From positions 682,001-746,000 of the forward strand of contig CAVTGV010000004.1 in NCBI GenBank assembly GCA_963734365.1: a stretch of 64,000 nt of DNA, given 5' to 3'. This document shows, piece after piece, positions 25,815 to 39,281 of this stretch; the stretch's first letter is position 1, and each line of letters starts with the position of its first letter. The DNA comes from JACVRW01 sp963734365. Lineage in GTDB: Bacteria; Actinomycetota; Thermoleophilia; Solirubrobacterales; Thermoleophilaceae. The translations under genes and the position numbers were made by a program. Below the pieces are notes generated by a model that had not been told where the DNA came from, searched no databases, and saw only the letters and a list, made by a program, of their open reading frames with translations.

Positions 25815-28022
25815 TCAGACGGGTACGGCCTGCTCGGCGGGCGGGATCTCCGACGGGGTCACGGGGGCGGCCGGGATGGTGGAGGTGCCCTCGTCGTCGT
25901 CGGGCTGCTTGCGGTTGGCCTCGCGCTCGGCGCGTAGCGTCAGCCAGGAGGTCATGAAGTCGTGGAAGATCTCGGCCGGGAACGTCCCGCCCGCCACCGG
26001 CGCGCCCCCGTGCTCGGTCTCCATCGGCTGCAGCCGGTCGGCGTAGCCCACCCAGATGGCCACGGAGAGATCCTCGTTGCCGCCGGCGAACCAGGCGTCG
26101 CCGTAGTTCTCGGTGGTGCCGGTCTTGCCCCAGATGAACTCGTCGCCCACCTGGGCCGCCTTGCCGGTGCCGCTCGTGACCACCGTGGACAGCATGTCCT
26201 TGGCCAGCTGGCCCACCGCGGCGGGGTAGACCCGCTTTCTGCGGACTCTGTTGTTGTCGGTGAAGCCGTTGCCCTCGACCTTCGTGAAGGCCACCGGCCC
26301 GGTCTCGCCGGGAGCGAGCGAGCCGGACACCCGCACCCCCTCGTTGGCGATGGTCGAGTAGGCGTAGGCCATCTCCAGCGGGGTCACGCCCTCCTCGAGA
26401 CCGCCCAGGATCATGGCCGGGTTGGTGGACAGCTTCGTGCGAATCCCCATCCGGTTGGCCAGCCGCGCTATGCGCTTGGGCTTGACCTTCATCCCCAGCT
26501 CGGCGAACACCGAGTTGTCGGAGGCGGCGGTGGCCGACCACAGCGAGGCCGAGCCCAGGTAGGAGTCCTCGTAGTTGCGGACCTTGAACAGCTCCGGACC
26601 CTTCTTGCCCTGGAAGGGAAGGTCCTTGGGCTGCGAGGCCCACACGCTGTTGGGATCGATCCCGTCGTCCAGCGCCCGGATGAGCGTGAAGGGCTTGAAG
26701 GAGGAGCCGGGCTGACGGTGCCCGTTCGTGGCCAGGTTGAAGGGCCTCGTGTTGAAGCTGGGGCCGCCGACCATGGCCTTCACCTCGCCGGTCTTGTTCT
26801 CGATCACCGCCATCGACGCGTCCGGTCCCACACCGGCCAGCCGGCCGGACAGCGCGGACTCCGCCGCGGCCTGTATCTCGGGGTCGATCGTCGTCTTGAT
26901 CTTCAGCCCGCCGCTGAAGACCCGGCCGGCCCGGTAGTGGTCCACCAGCTGCTGGGTCATCCAACTGGTGAAGTAGGGCTGCTTCGACTCCGTGGTGGGT
27001 GGATCGACGTCGTCCTCGTCCGGCACGAGGTGCCGCAGGCCGTCCCTGTAGTCCGCGCGGGTGATCATCCCTTGGTCGTACATGCGCGACAGCACCAGGT
27101 TGCGGCGGGCCGTGGCGTTGCGCGGGTTCTCCACCGGGTCGTAGAGGCTGGGCGAGGCGATCAGTCCGGCCAGCATGGCCGCCTGGTACGGGGTCACGTC
27201 CTCGGATTCACGCGCGTTGGGGTCGGTCTCGTCTGTGTCCGCGACGGTGGGAGGCGTGTACGGGACGCCCGAGGCGTTCTCGGCGTCGGCGACCTCGTCG
27301 GGCTCGTCCCCGTTGCCGAAGTAGGTCCGTACCGCGGCCTCGATTCCGTAGGCGCCGTTTCCGAAGTACACGGTGTTCAGGTACTGCGTGAGGATCTTCT
27401 CCTTGGGCCACTGGCGCTCGAGGTGATACGCGAGCGCGGCCTCCCTCAGCTTCTGGAACACCGTGCGGTCGGCCTGCGCCGAAAGTGCGTTCTTCACGAA
27501 CTGCTGGGTGATCGTCGAGCCGCCCTGAGCGGCGCGGCGCTTCAGGACGTCCTGGATCAGGGCCCGGCCGATGCCGGAGTAGTCCACGCCCTGATGCTCG
27601 TAGAAGCGCTGGTCCTCGATCGCGATCACGGCGTTCTTGATGTTCGGCGAGACCTCGCCCTCGCGCACGAGGATGCGGTTCTTGTTGCCGGTGAGCTTGG
27701 CGATCTGGCAGGCGTCGTTGCCCGGTTGCCTGCAGCCCGGGCCGGAGGAGTAGAGGATCGAGTTCTCCGCTCGCTGGTACTCAGCCTTGTTCTCGAGCGA
27801 GGGCAGATCGCTCGACACCGCCATCAGCATCCCGAAGACGGTCGAGACCAGGGCCAGCGCGGCGATTCCCACCAGGATGAGGGCCAGGCGCAGCTTCTTC
27901 AGCTTGGGCTTGTTGCGGGGCGGAGGCGGCGGGACGGTGTGAGAACCGCCGCCGTTGGGGCTCGCGCCATTGCCCCCACGCACAGAGGCTGGATGAGTGA
28001 TGGGCGTCGGCGGCTCCGGCAT
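25815..28022 (-). CDS. Class A penicillin-binding protein (transglycosylase/transpeptidase)
   Basis: A 735-residue bifunctional peptidoglycan synthase. After a cytoplasmic Pro-rich N-terminus there is a membrane span (about residues 48-72), the GT51 glycosyltransferase domain (EDQRFYEHQGVDYSG and GGSTITQQFVKNAL), and the transpeptidase domain with the active serine in PGSSFKPFT, SDN in AASDNSVF and KTG in WGKTGTTENYG. The ATG of MPEPPTPITH is used because the longer frame has no sensible sequence. The C-terminus probably continued into a Pro-rich tail in another frame. Divergent from tyrS. Confidence 0.92.
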   Translation of the reverse strand: MPEPPTPITHPASVRGGNGASPNGGGSHTVPPPPPRNKPKLKKLRLALILVGIAALALVSTVFGMLMAVSSDLPSLENKAEYQRAENSILYSSGPGCRQPGNDACQIAKLTGNKNRILVREGEVSPNIKNAVIAIEDQRFYEHQGVDYSGIGRALIQDVLKRRAAQGGSTITQQFVKNALSAQADRTVFQKLREAALAYHLERQWPKEKILTQYLNTVYFGNGAYGIEAAVRTYFGNGDEPDEVADAENASGVPYTPPTVADTDETDPNARESEDVTPYQAAMLAGLIASPSLYDPVENPRNATARRNLVLSRMYDQGMITRADYRDGLRHLVPDEDDVDPPTTESKQPYFTSWMTQQLVDHYRAGRVFSGGLKIKTTIDPEIQAAAESALSGRLAGVGPDASMAVIENKTGEVKAMVGGPSFNTRPFNLATNGHRQPGSSFKPFTLIRALDDGIDPNSVWASQPKDLPFQGKKGPELFKVRNYEDSYLGSASLWSATAASDNSVFAELGMKVKPKRIARLANRMGIRTKLSTNPAMILGGLEEGVTPLEMAYAYSTIANEGVRVSGSLAPGETGPVAFTKVEGNGFTDNNRVRRKRVYPAAVGQLAKDMLSTVVTSGTGKAAQVGDEFIWGKTGTTENYGDAWFAGGNEDLSVAIWVGYADRLQPMETEHGGAPVAGGTFPAEIFHDFMTSWLTLRAEREANRKQPDDDEGTSTIPAAPVTPSEIPPAEQAVPV

Positions 28023-28149
28023 TTGCTGTGAGCGCCCCGGATGAGGGGTTCCCCGCGTCCGTACGGGAAGGGCGGCTTTGGTCTGGACGCCCGCCCGCAC
28101 GGCATCGTCACGGGCGCCAACCGAAGGGCGTGAGTCTAGCATTGGCGCC

Positions 28150-29331
28150 ATGGCGGATTCCCCGGGCGAGAACGCAGAGAACGCCCGCTTTCTCACCCGC
28201 AACGCCGTGGACGCGCTGCCTTCGGGCGAGCTCGAGCGCCAGCTCGGCCTCGGCCGGCCGCTGCGCGCGAAGCTCGGGGTGGATCCCACCACCCCGGACA
28301 TCCACCTTGGTCACACGGTGGTGCTGCGAAAGCTGCGCGAGTTTCAGGACCTCGGCCACCACGTGGTGCTGATCGTGGGCGACTACACCGCGCGCGTGGG
28401 CGACCCGAGCGGCCGCTCCTCGATGCGGCCCTTCGTGGATCCGGCGGAGATCGATCGCAATGCCGAGACCTACGAGGAGCAGGCCTTCCGGGTGCTCGAC
28501 CGCGACCGCACCGAGGTTCGCCGCAACGGCGAATGGCTGGACATGCGCATGGAGGAGCTGTTCCGGCTCGCCCGTACGTCGACCGTCGCGCAGCTGCTCG
28601 AGCGCGACGACTTCGCGCAGCGCTACGGCGCCGGCGAGCCGATCTCCATCCTCGAGCTGCTCTATCCGCTCCTGCAGGGCTATGACTCGGTGGCGATCGA
28701 GGCGGACATCGAGCTCGGCGCCACCGATCAGAAGTTCAACGTTCTCCTCGCGCGCGAGATACAGAAGGCCTACGGGGTGGCACCCCAGTCGATCCTCACG
28801 ATGCCGATCCTGCCCGGCATCGACGGCGTGCAGAAGATGTCCAAGTCGCTCGGCAACTACGTGGGTGTCGACGACCCGCCCGAGGAGATGTACGGCAAGC
28901 TGATGCGCGTTCCCGACGCCGCGATGCCGGTCTACTACGACCTGCTTCTCGATCAGCCCCTCGACAGCGCGATCGCGCCGCGCGACGCCAAGCGGGGACT
29001 GGCATACGCGCTCACCGCGCGCTACCACGGCGAGGACGCCGCCCGGGCCGCCCAGGAGCGCTTCGACACGATCCACGTGCGCCGCGAGCTGCCGGACGAG
29101 ATCGAGGAGTACGCCTTCGCCGCCGGCAACGGGCCGGTCCATGTGCCCGCCCTGCTGTCGGAGGCCTTCGGGCTGTCGCGCTCGGAGGGGCGGCGGCTCC
29201 TGGCCCAGGGCGGCGTGAAGCTCGACGGCGAGGCACTCGACGGCGCACGCCTGGACGTGCCCGCCGAGGAGCTCGACGGCGGAGTGCTTCAGGTCGGCCG
29301 GCGGCGCTTCCGGCGACTGCGCCGGGCCTGA
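28150..29331 (+). CDS. tyrS: Tyrosyl-tRNA synthetase
   Basis: A 393-residue class I synthetase charging tRNA-Tyr. The HIGH motif is HLGHTVVLRKL, the KMSKS motif is KMSKSLGNYVG, and the C-terminal S4-like RNA-binding domain (about residues 335-393) ends the protein. The large-family layout and KMSKS form match the TyrZ-type subgroup rather than E. coli TyrS; this is tentative. TAGCAT (28137-28142) lies 7 nt before the ATG, which suggests a leaderless mRNA; no T-box leader is visible. Confidence 0.94.
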   Translation: MADSPGENAENARFLTRNAVDALPSGELERQLGLGRPLRAKLGVDPTTPDIHLGHTVVLRKLREFQDLGHHVVLIVGDYTARVGDPSGRSSMRPFVDPAEIDRNAETYEEQAFRVLDRDRTEVRRNGEWLDMRMEELFRLARTSTVAQLLERDDFAQRYGAGEPISILELLYPLLQGYDSVAIEADIELGATDQKFNVLLAREIQKAYGVAPQSILTMPILPGIDGVQKMSKSLGNYVGVDDPPEEMYGKLMRVPDAAMPVYYDLLLDQPLDSAIAPRDAKRGLAYALTARYHGEDAARAAQERFDTIHVRRELPDEIEEYAFAAGNGPVHVPALLSEAFGLSRSEGRRLLAQGGVKLDGEALDGARLDVPAEELDGGVLQVGRRRFRRLRRA

Positions 29332-29392
29332 GCGTCGCGGCGCCGGCCCGAGCTCGCCGGCCCATGCGGTCCATCAAGCCCGGATAAAGTCT

Positions 29393-29422
29393 TTGCCCGC
29401 GCCCTCTCGCCGGTGCTAGACT
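29393..29422 (+). promoter_or_regulatory. Candidate rRNA operon promoter
   Basis: TTGCCC (29393-29398) and TAGACT (29417-29422) are 18 bp apart, in the right place about 280 bp upstream of the 16S gene. The -10 hexamer is the same as that of argH and of the gene at 34783. Confidence 0.55.
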
Positions 29423-29703
29423 GGTCCGTCGCGTCAAGTACGCGGGTGGAGGCCCCACCCTGAGGACGCAGCGGTCTTTGAAAACTCAGCAGTACGTGCG
29501 ACCGAAAGGTCGCGTCCAGGTTTGAACCCTTCCGGTCGCTTCGGCGATACGTGAAGGGCCTGAAACAGAACCCGTCGAGTCCAGCTCGTTCCGCGGTGTA
29601 CGCGGGTGAGCATTGACGACTTGACAACTTTCCTGATCTGACAGTGGAGCCGGCCGGCTCGGGGTATCCCTCGGTCCGTCCGGATTTGAAACCACGCCAG
29701 ACT
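29423..29703 (+). other. rRNA leader with 16S processing arm
   Basis: This gene-free stretch is the transcribed leader. The arm at 29473-29498 pairs almost perfectly with 31354-31379 behind the 16S gene (18 bp uninterrupted), giving the long stem cut by RNase III to release pre-16S. TCTTTGAAAA inside it resembles a boxA-type antitermination element. Confidence 0.6.
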
Positions 29704-34510
<4,807 letters not shown>

Positions 34511-34552
34511 GATGTTTTTGATCTTCCGTGGCCCGCCGGTTCGCCGGCGGGC

Positions 34553-34586
34553 GGCCAACGGTGCAGTTTTCAAGCTTCGGCGAGGG
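34553..34586 (+). other. 3' arm of the pre-23S processing stem
   Basis: Complementary along nearly its whole length to 31404-31437, so the 23S RNA is enclosed in a long processing stem. A perfect 9-bp hairpin with a TTCG loop sits just before it (34531-34552). Confidence 0.6.
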
Positions 34587-34614
34587 CGGGTCCTCCGGGA
34601 TTCGTCTCGCCATT

Positions 34615-34732
34615 TTTCGGTGGTGATAGCGAGGGGGAGACACCTCTTCCCATTCCGAACAGAGCAGTTAAGCCCCTCAGCGCCGATGGTACTTGGACCT
34701 CGCGGTCCTGGGAGAGTAGGTCGCCGCCGATT
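34615..34732 (+). rRNA. rrf: 5S ribosomal RNA
   Basis: About 118 nt. The terminal stem pairs TCGGTGG with CCGCCGA, and the middle contains CCCATTCCGAACAGAGCAGT and GGGAGAGTAGGTCGCCGCC, both typical of bacterial 5S RNA. It follows the 23S gene by about 100 bp. Confidence 0.93.
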
Positions 34733-34738
34733 ATCTTC

Positions 34739-34766
34739 GGGCCGCCCCTCGGGGCGGCCCATTTTT
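34739..34766 (+). terminator. rRNA operon terminator
   Basis: GGGCCGCCCC and GGGGCGGCCC form a 10-bp GC-only hairpin with a TC loop, followed by ATTTTT. It is the clearest intrinsic terminator in the window. Confidence 0.85.
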
Positions 34767-34782
34767 CTAGACTGCGCGCGCA

Positions 34783-35190
34783 ATGTACGTCGCCCCGCTT
34801 GCCATCTCCACCCTCGGGATCATCCTCATCGTCATTGGGGTGGTCGTCGCGATCGCGCTACTGCTCGGCTTTCTCGGCGTGCGCGCCCGTGACCGGCGGC
34901 TTTCGGGCGTCTTCGAGCGCGACGTGGCGGAGGCCGACGCCGCACTGCAGCAGGCGGCGGCTCTCGACCGCGGCTGGGACCGCGACGCCATGATGTCGGC
35001 GGCGCGCGCCGCCCTGACCAGCGAGCGTCCCGGCTGGAGCTACGACGACCTCCATCTCGTTCTGGTCGACGATCGTCCCGGCGTGGAAGAGGATCGCGCG
35101 CAGTTCGTGGCGGTCGCCGGCGACGGCCAGGAGGCCCGCGTCGTGCTCGCTCGCGACGGCGACGTATGGCGCGCCGAGTCGATCGACTAG
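34783..35190 (+). CDS. Small membrane-anchored protein of unknown function
   Basis: A 135-residue protein with one N-terminal membrane span (about residues 6-32, IILIVIGVVVAIALLLGFLG), a short basic turn (RARDRR), a helical part and a C-terminal alpha/beta region (WSYDDLHLVLVDDRPG... VVLARDGDVWRAESID) that may resemble a Tim44/SnoaL-like fold. No named family is recognised with confidence. TAGACT lies 9 nt before the ATG, directly after the rRNA terminator, so it has its own, probably leaderless, promoter. It overlaps the next gene by 25 bp. Confidence 0.65.
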   Translation: MYVAPLAISTLGIILIVIGVVVAIALLLGFLGVRARDRRLSGVFERDVAEADAALQQAAALDRGWDRDAMMSAARAALTSERPGWSYDDLHLVLVDDRPGVEEDRAQFVAVAGDGQEARVVLARDGDVWRAESID

Positions 35191-35780
35191 CCCACCCGGA
35201 CCGGAGCGCAGCCGGTCTCATCGAGGGCTTCGAGCCCGAGAACGCCCTGGAGGCCGCCGTGACCGCCGACCCGGTGCTGCTGCGCGGGCTCGGCTGGGGA
35301 GAGCCGCGCCGCGGGCACCCGGAGGGCAGCGTGGGCCGTCACGTGGCCGATCTCCTGGCCCAGATCGAGCGCTGGGGTGAGCGGGGCGCACGCCGGACCG
35401 ACCTGCGCTTCATTGCGCTGCTGCACGACTCGCTCAAGTACCAGGAGCACGACTGGCTGCCCCACGTGGGCATCAACCATCACGCCACGCGCGCTCGCCG
35501 GCTCGCCGAGCACTACAGCGACGACGAGCGCCTGCTCTCGGTGATTCAGCTCCACGATCGGCCCTACCACCTGTGGCGCAGGATGCGGCACCTGCCGGCG
35601 CGACCCGGCCGGCCGATCGTCGACGTCGCCTTCCGGCGCATGCTCGCGCGGATTCCCGACGTGGGCCTGTTCGCACGTTTCGTCGCGCTCGACGCCTCCA
35701 CCGAAGGCAAGGATCCGGAGCCGCAGCGGTGGTTTGCCGGAGAGCTGTCACGGCGCGGCCTGGTGGCGCCGCCCGGCTAG
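35166..35780 (+). CDS. HD-domain protein
   Basis: A 204-residue predicted metal-dependent phosphohydrolase-like protein. GSVGRHVADLL, FIALLHDSLKYQ (the HD doublet), GINHHATRARRLAEHY and LLSVIQLHDRPYH supply the histidines and aspartates expected of an HD domain. The substrate is unknown; nucleotides are usual for the family. The ATG lies inside the upstream gene, so translation is likely coupled. Confidence 0.7.
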   Translation: MARRVDRLAHPDRSAAGLIEGFEPENALEAAVTADPVLLRGLGWGEPRRGHPEGSVGRHVADLLAQIERWGERGARRTDLRFIALLHDSLKYQEHDWLPHVGINHHATRARRLAEHYSDDERLLSVIQLHDRPYHLWRRMRHLPARPGRPIVDVAFRRMLARIPDVGLFARFVALDASTEGKDPEPQRWFAGELSRRGLVAPPG

Positions 35781-35792
35781 GTCACTAGGCAC

Positions 35793-36203
35793 TCAGACGG
35801 CCAGGCAGAGCTGCTCGGCCGCCACCGGAGAGCCCTTGCGCACGCGGCTGCGCCCTCGCGCGGGCTCGAGCACGGCATGGCGGCGATCACCGCGGCAGGA
35901 GTCCGCGGGGGCAGCCGGGTGGGGGCTGGGGGACGCGCTGAGCGTGGCGTGCCTGCGAGCCGCCGCGGGGGTCGCGGCCGGCACAATGCCGGCCGCCCCG
36001 CCCGCGACGCCTACGCGGACCGCGGCACGGCCGGCGAGGGGGTCGCCGGCGCCTCCCAGCCGCGGGGCGTGGCCAGGAGCATCGGCGGGGGCACCCGGGG
36101 CGCCCGGCGTGGGGGACACGCCGAGGCGGTATTCGCCCAGCGTCGAGAACTCGACCACCAGGTCGAGCGCCGTGCCGATTTGCTCTCTGAACCGAGGGAA
36201 CAT
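35793..36203 (-). CDS. Doubtful hypothetical protein
   Basis: A 136-codon frame beginning MFPRFREQIGTALDLVVEF and rich in Ala, Pro and Gly afterwards. GC at the third codon position is high, but so it is in the opposite frame, and no ribosome site or clear TANNNT hexamer is seen. It occupies an otherwise gene-free gap of 540 bp (35781-36320). It could be a lineage-specific protein or chance. Confidence 0.3.
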   Translation of the reverse strand: MFPRFREQIGTALDLVVEFSTLGEYRLGVSPTPGAPGAPADAPGHAPRLGGAGDPLAGRAAVRVGVAGGAAGIVPAATPAAARRHATLSASPSPHPAAPADSCRGDRRHAVLEPARGRSRVRKGSPVAAEQLCLAV

Positions 36204-36320
36204 GCGTTCGTGAAGGTACGCCCGCGCTCGGACGGAAGCGCCGATTTGCTGCAACTTTCCTTGCACCCCCGACGCTGCCGCAAGCCAGGTGCGCGCATGG
36301 GCGCCGGTAGGCTGGCCGGG

Positions 36321-36767
36321 ATGGCCGAGGAGTTCCGCCACCGCCTGCGTGTGCGCTTCGACGAGTGCGACCCGCAGGGGGTGGTGTTCTACGCGAACTA
36401 CCTCGTCTACTTCGACGTGGGCATGACCGAGCTGTGGCGGACGGCGTTCGGCTCGTACGCGGGGCTGATCGAGAGCGGCATCGACGCGATGGTGGCCGAG
36501 GTCGGCGTGCGCTACCGCGGCTCGGCCCGCTTCGACGACGAGATCGATCTCGTGGCGAGCGTCCTGAGCATCGGCAACACATCGAGCGTGACCGCGATGA
36601 GGGTCGAGCGGGCCGCCGACGGCGCGACCCTCGTGGAGGGCGAGCTGCGCCACGTGTTCGTCGACGTCGAGAGCCACGAGAAGGTCGAGCTCCCAGAGCA
36701 CGTGCGCGAGGGCCTGACCCGCTTCGCGGACACGGCGGATCCCGAGCCGGGGCGGTTGGCGTCGTGA
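36321..36767 (+). CDS. Hotdog-fold thioesterase (4-hydroxybenzoyl-CoA thioesterase family)
   Basis: A 148-residue acyl-CoA thioesterase of the YbgC/FadM type. The active-site stretch VRFDECDPQGVVFYANYL carries the catalytic aspartate, and VEVG-like VRYRGSARFDDEI follows. TAGGCT (36308-36313) lies 7 nt before the ATG of MAEEFRHRL, which supports that start and a leaderless mRNA. Its stop overlaps the DUF389 gene by 4 bp. Confidence 0.85.
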   Translation: MAEEFRHRLRVRFDECDPQGVVFYANYLVYFDVGMTELWRTAFGSYAGLIESGIDAMVAEVGVRYRGSARFDDEIDLVASVLSIGNTSSVTAMRVERAADGATLVEGELRHVFVDVESHEKVELPEHVREGLTRFADTADPEPGRLAS

Positions 36768-37786
36768 TTCACCTTCGCATCGTCGCCCCGGAGAAGGTGG
36801 CCCATCACGCGCTCGAGCTGCTCTGTGAGTCCCCGGCGGTGATGAACGTCGTGCACCTCCACGGCGCTTCGCACAAGCCTCCGGGCGACGTGATCCTGTG
36901 CGACGTGGTCCGCGAGGAGGCCAGCGTGATCCTCGCCGACCTGAAGGAGCTCGAGATCCCGCGCGTGGGCTCGATCGCCCTGGAGCACGTGGACACCATA
37001 ATTTCGGACGCGGCGGTCAAGGCCGAGCACGACGCGCCGGGTGCGCCCTCGGACGCGGTGGTGTGGGAGGAGGTCCAGCAGCGCACGAGCGAGGAGACCG
37101 AGCTGTCGATCAGCTTCGTCACCTTCATGGTGCTCGCGATGCAGATCGCGGTGGTGGGCATCCTGTTCGACCAGCCGATCCTGATCGTGGGCGCCATGGT
37201 GGTGGGGCCGGAGTTCGGCCCGCTGGCCGGCCTCTCGGTGGCTCTCGTCCACCGTCAGCACGATCTGGCGCGCCGCTCGCTGAGGGCGCTGGCGGTGGGC
37301 TTCCCGGTGGGCATAGCGTTCGCCCTGCTGTCAGTGGCGATCTTCCGCTGGACGGGCCTGATGTCGAACTACACGCCCTCCGACGACGTGATCACCGGTT
37401 TCATCGCCCAGCCGGACTTCTTCTCGTTCTTCATCGCCTACGTGGCCGGGACGGCGGGCATGCTCTCGCTCACCAACGCCAAGTCGGGCGCGCTCATCGG
37501 CGTGCTCATCTCGGTAACGACCATTCCCGCGGCGGCCAACATCGGGGTGGCGGTGGCCTACACCGACTGGGACGAGGCGACCGGGGCCGCCGGCCAGCTG
37601 GCCATCAACCTCACCTCGATCGTCCTCGCGGGTGTGATCACGCTCTTCATCCAGCGCAGCTACTACGTCACGCAGAGGCGCAAGCACCTGAGCGACCCGG
37701 CCCGCAGCGCGGCCGGCCTGCCGATCGGCCACAGCACCCATCCCCACAAGAAGCCCCACGCGAGGGATCCGCTGCAGCCGCGCTAG
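36764..37786 (+). CDS. DUF389 family membrane protein
   Basis: A 340-residue protein with an N-terminal soluble domain (residues 1-110, HLRIVAPEKVAHHALELL) and about six membrane spans (from about residue 120 to 300), the layout of the DUF389/TIGR00341 family. GAMVVGPEFGPLAGLSVAL is the conserved segment of the family. The transported substrate, if any, is unknown. The C-terminus is His-rich (HSTHPHKKPHARD). GTG start overlaps the thioesterase stop. Confidence 0.85.
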   Translation: MIHLRIVAPEKVAHHALELLCESPAVMNVVHLHGASHKPPGDVILCDVVREEASVILADLKELEIPRVGSIALEHVDTIISDAAVKAEHDAPGAPSDAVVWEEVQQRTSEETELSISFVTFMVLAMQIAVVGILFDQPILIVGAMVVGPEFGPLAGLSVALVHRQHDLARRSLRALAVGFPVGIAFALLSVAIFRWTGLMSNYTPSDDVITGFIAQPDFFSFFIAYVAGTAGMLSLTNAKSGALIGVLISVTTIPAAANIGVAVAYTDWDEATGAAGQLAINLTSIVLAGVITLFIQRSYYVTQRRKHLSDPARSAAGLPIGHSTHPHKKPHARDPLQPR

Positions 37787-37789
37787 GGC

Positions 37790-37822
37790 CGCCCCTCGTT
37801 GGGGGGCGAGCGGGCGGTGCCC
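37790..37822. terminator. Paired hairpins between converging genes
   Basis: CGCCCC/GGGGCG (37790-37808) and a following GCGGGC/GCCCGC hairpin lie between the DUF389 gene and the converging dehydrogenase. No T tract is present; a bidirectional terminator is plausible. Confidence 0.4.
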
Positions 37823-37836
37823 GCGAGCCTTCGTTC

Positions 37837-38925
37837 TCAGAGGGAGGCCCAGATGTCGATCTTCGTGCGAACCCGCCCGATCACCTCGTCGGTGAACTCG
37901 GTCGTGGTCGCGTGGCCCCCGAGGTCGGGCGTGCGGACGCCGGTGGCGACGGCCTCGAGCACCGATTCGTAGATCGCGCGCGAGGCGGTCTCGGCGCCGT
38001 CGTAGCCGACTGTCGACGCGTAGTGCAGCACTGCCGCCGAGGCGAGGATCATCGCCATCGGATTGGCGATGTTCTTGCCCAGCAGCGCGGGCGCCGTGCC
38101 GTGAGGCGCCTCGGCCATGACCACGCTCGGCTCGAAGTCCTCGTCGAAGGCCACCAGCACCGACTCCGCGCCCGCGATCGACCCGAACATCGGCATCACG
38201 AGATCGGACAGGCAGTCGCCGTCGCGGTTGAGCGCGGGGATCACGAGCGGAGCATCGGCTGCGCCCGAGATCAGCCCGGCGTAGGTGGCGTCGATCAGCA
38301 CCGGGCTGTAGGGCACCTCGGGGTGTCGCTCCGAGGCGGCGTCCATCTCCTCCTTGAGCATCCCCTCGTAGATCGGGCTCACGGTCCACTTGGGGCCGCC
38401 GTAGACGCGCCCGTGGATGCGGGCCGCGGTGCGGAAGCTGTATTCCGCCACCGCGTGCGAGACGCTGCGCGTGATGCGCTCGGTGCGGTAGGCCACCTCG
38501 TCGCCGTCCTCCTGCTCGCGCCACTGCACCGCCCCGTAGGCGTCGCCGACGGCCATGCGCACCACGGCGATCGGGTAGTGGACCCCGGCCACCGGGGTCA
38601 CACCCGGTATGCGCCGGCCCGTGCGGATGATCACCTGGCCGTCGATGGCCTCGCGCAGGAGCCGGTTGGGACTGCCCACGTCGTCGGCGCCCTCGGGCGT
38701 GACGGTGGCGGCCTTGATGCCGAAGCGCGCCTCGCGCATCGCCTCTGCCGCGCGAGTGACCACCTCGTTCGAGGTCTTGCGCCGGTTCGCGAGCGAGAGG
38801 TCGTAGTGCTCGAACTCGACCGGGACCCTCGTTACAGCAGGGTCCAGCACGCGCAGCGACTGCTCCAGGAGCTCCTGACCCGTCTCGTCGCCTTCGAGGA
38901 CGATAATCCCGAGTGTCTCCGGCAT
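37837..38925 (-). CDS. Isocitrate/isopropylmalate dehydrogenase family protein
   Basis: A 362-residue beta-decarboxylating dehydrogenase, distinct from LeuB in this window. GIIVLEGDETGQELLEQ replaces the usual GDGIGPE, and KWTVSPIYEGM, LNRDGDCLSDLVMPMFGS and APHGTAPALLGKNIANP are the metal- and NAD-binding regions. It is most likely an NAD-type isocitrate dehydrogenase variant, though a related hydroxy acid could be the substrate. TAGATT lies 8 nt before the ATG on the minus strand (38934-38939), a likely leaderless promoter. Confidence 0.8.
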   Translation of the reverse strand: MPETLGIIVLEGDETGQELLEQSLRVLDPAVTRVPVEFEHYDLSLANRRKTSNEVVTRAAEAMREARFGIKAATVTPEGADDVGSPNRLLREAIDGQVIIRTGRRIPGVTPVAGVHYPIAVVRMAVGDAYGAVQWREQEDGDEVAYRTERITRSVSHAVAEYSFRTAARIHGRVYGGPKWTVSPIYEGMLKEEMDAASERHPEVPYSPVLIDATYAGLISGAADAPLVIPALNRDGDCLSDLVMPMFGSIAGAESVLVAFDEDFEPSVVMAEAPHGTAPALLGKNIANPMAMILASAAVLHYASTVGYDGAETASRAIYESVLEAVATGVRTPDLGGHATTTEFTDEVIGRVRTKIDIWASL

Positions 38926-38992
38926 TGACGCGCAATCTACCGAGCATTGCTCCTGGTGCGGCCGCGCGGTCGAACGCGGCGACGGCTGGCGT

Positions 38993-39265
38993 GTGGAGGA
39001 GGTGCCCGGCGCTCGCCGGGCCACGTTCTGCCGGCTCGAGCACGTGGTGCCGTGGTACGTCCAGGGCCCGCACTGGGAGCCGGGTGCGCTCACGGAGCCG
39101 GAGGGCCTGGCCGACTCGATCGAACAGTGCGGCCACTGCGGAGAGATGCTCGGAGAGGTTCGCGTGGTCGCGGTGCGACATCGCGGCGAGCATCGGATCC
39201 CGGACGGCTTCTGCTCGGTCGAGCATCTGGCCGAGTGGGCCAAGGCGGGCGGGCGCTGGCAGTAG
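38993..39265 (+). CDS. Small cysteine-rich (zinc-ribbon-like) protein
   Basis: At least 90 residues from the first canonical start (GTG). The frame is open further upstream and encodes STEHCSWCGRAVERGDGW just before it, giving a first CxxC that pairs with TFCRLEHV; the second set is QCGHCGEM and GFCSVEHLAEW. Two similar Cys-ribbon units are thus visible only if translation starts near 38924, where an ATT is the only available codon. The zinc role is inferred from Cys spacing. Its 5' end overlaps the start of the divergent dehydrogenase. Confidence 0.6.
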   Translation: MEEVPGARRATFCRLEHVVPWYVQGPHWEPGALTEPEGLADSIEQCGHCGEMLGEVRVVAVRHRGEHRIPDGFCSVEHLAEWAKAGGRWQ

Positions 39266-39281
39266 GCGTCGCGGTGGAGCG

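Noticed and set aside
25962..28031. Open frame of almost 700 codons on the plus strand opposite the penicillin-binding protein
   Set aside because: Val/Gly/Arg/Leu-rich shadow of the real gene; no start signal or family feature.
28023..28149. T-box riboswitch for tyrS
   Set aside because: No T-box sequence or specifier-loop structure, and the likely transcription start is at the start codon.
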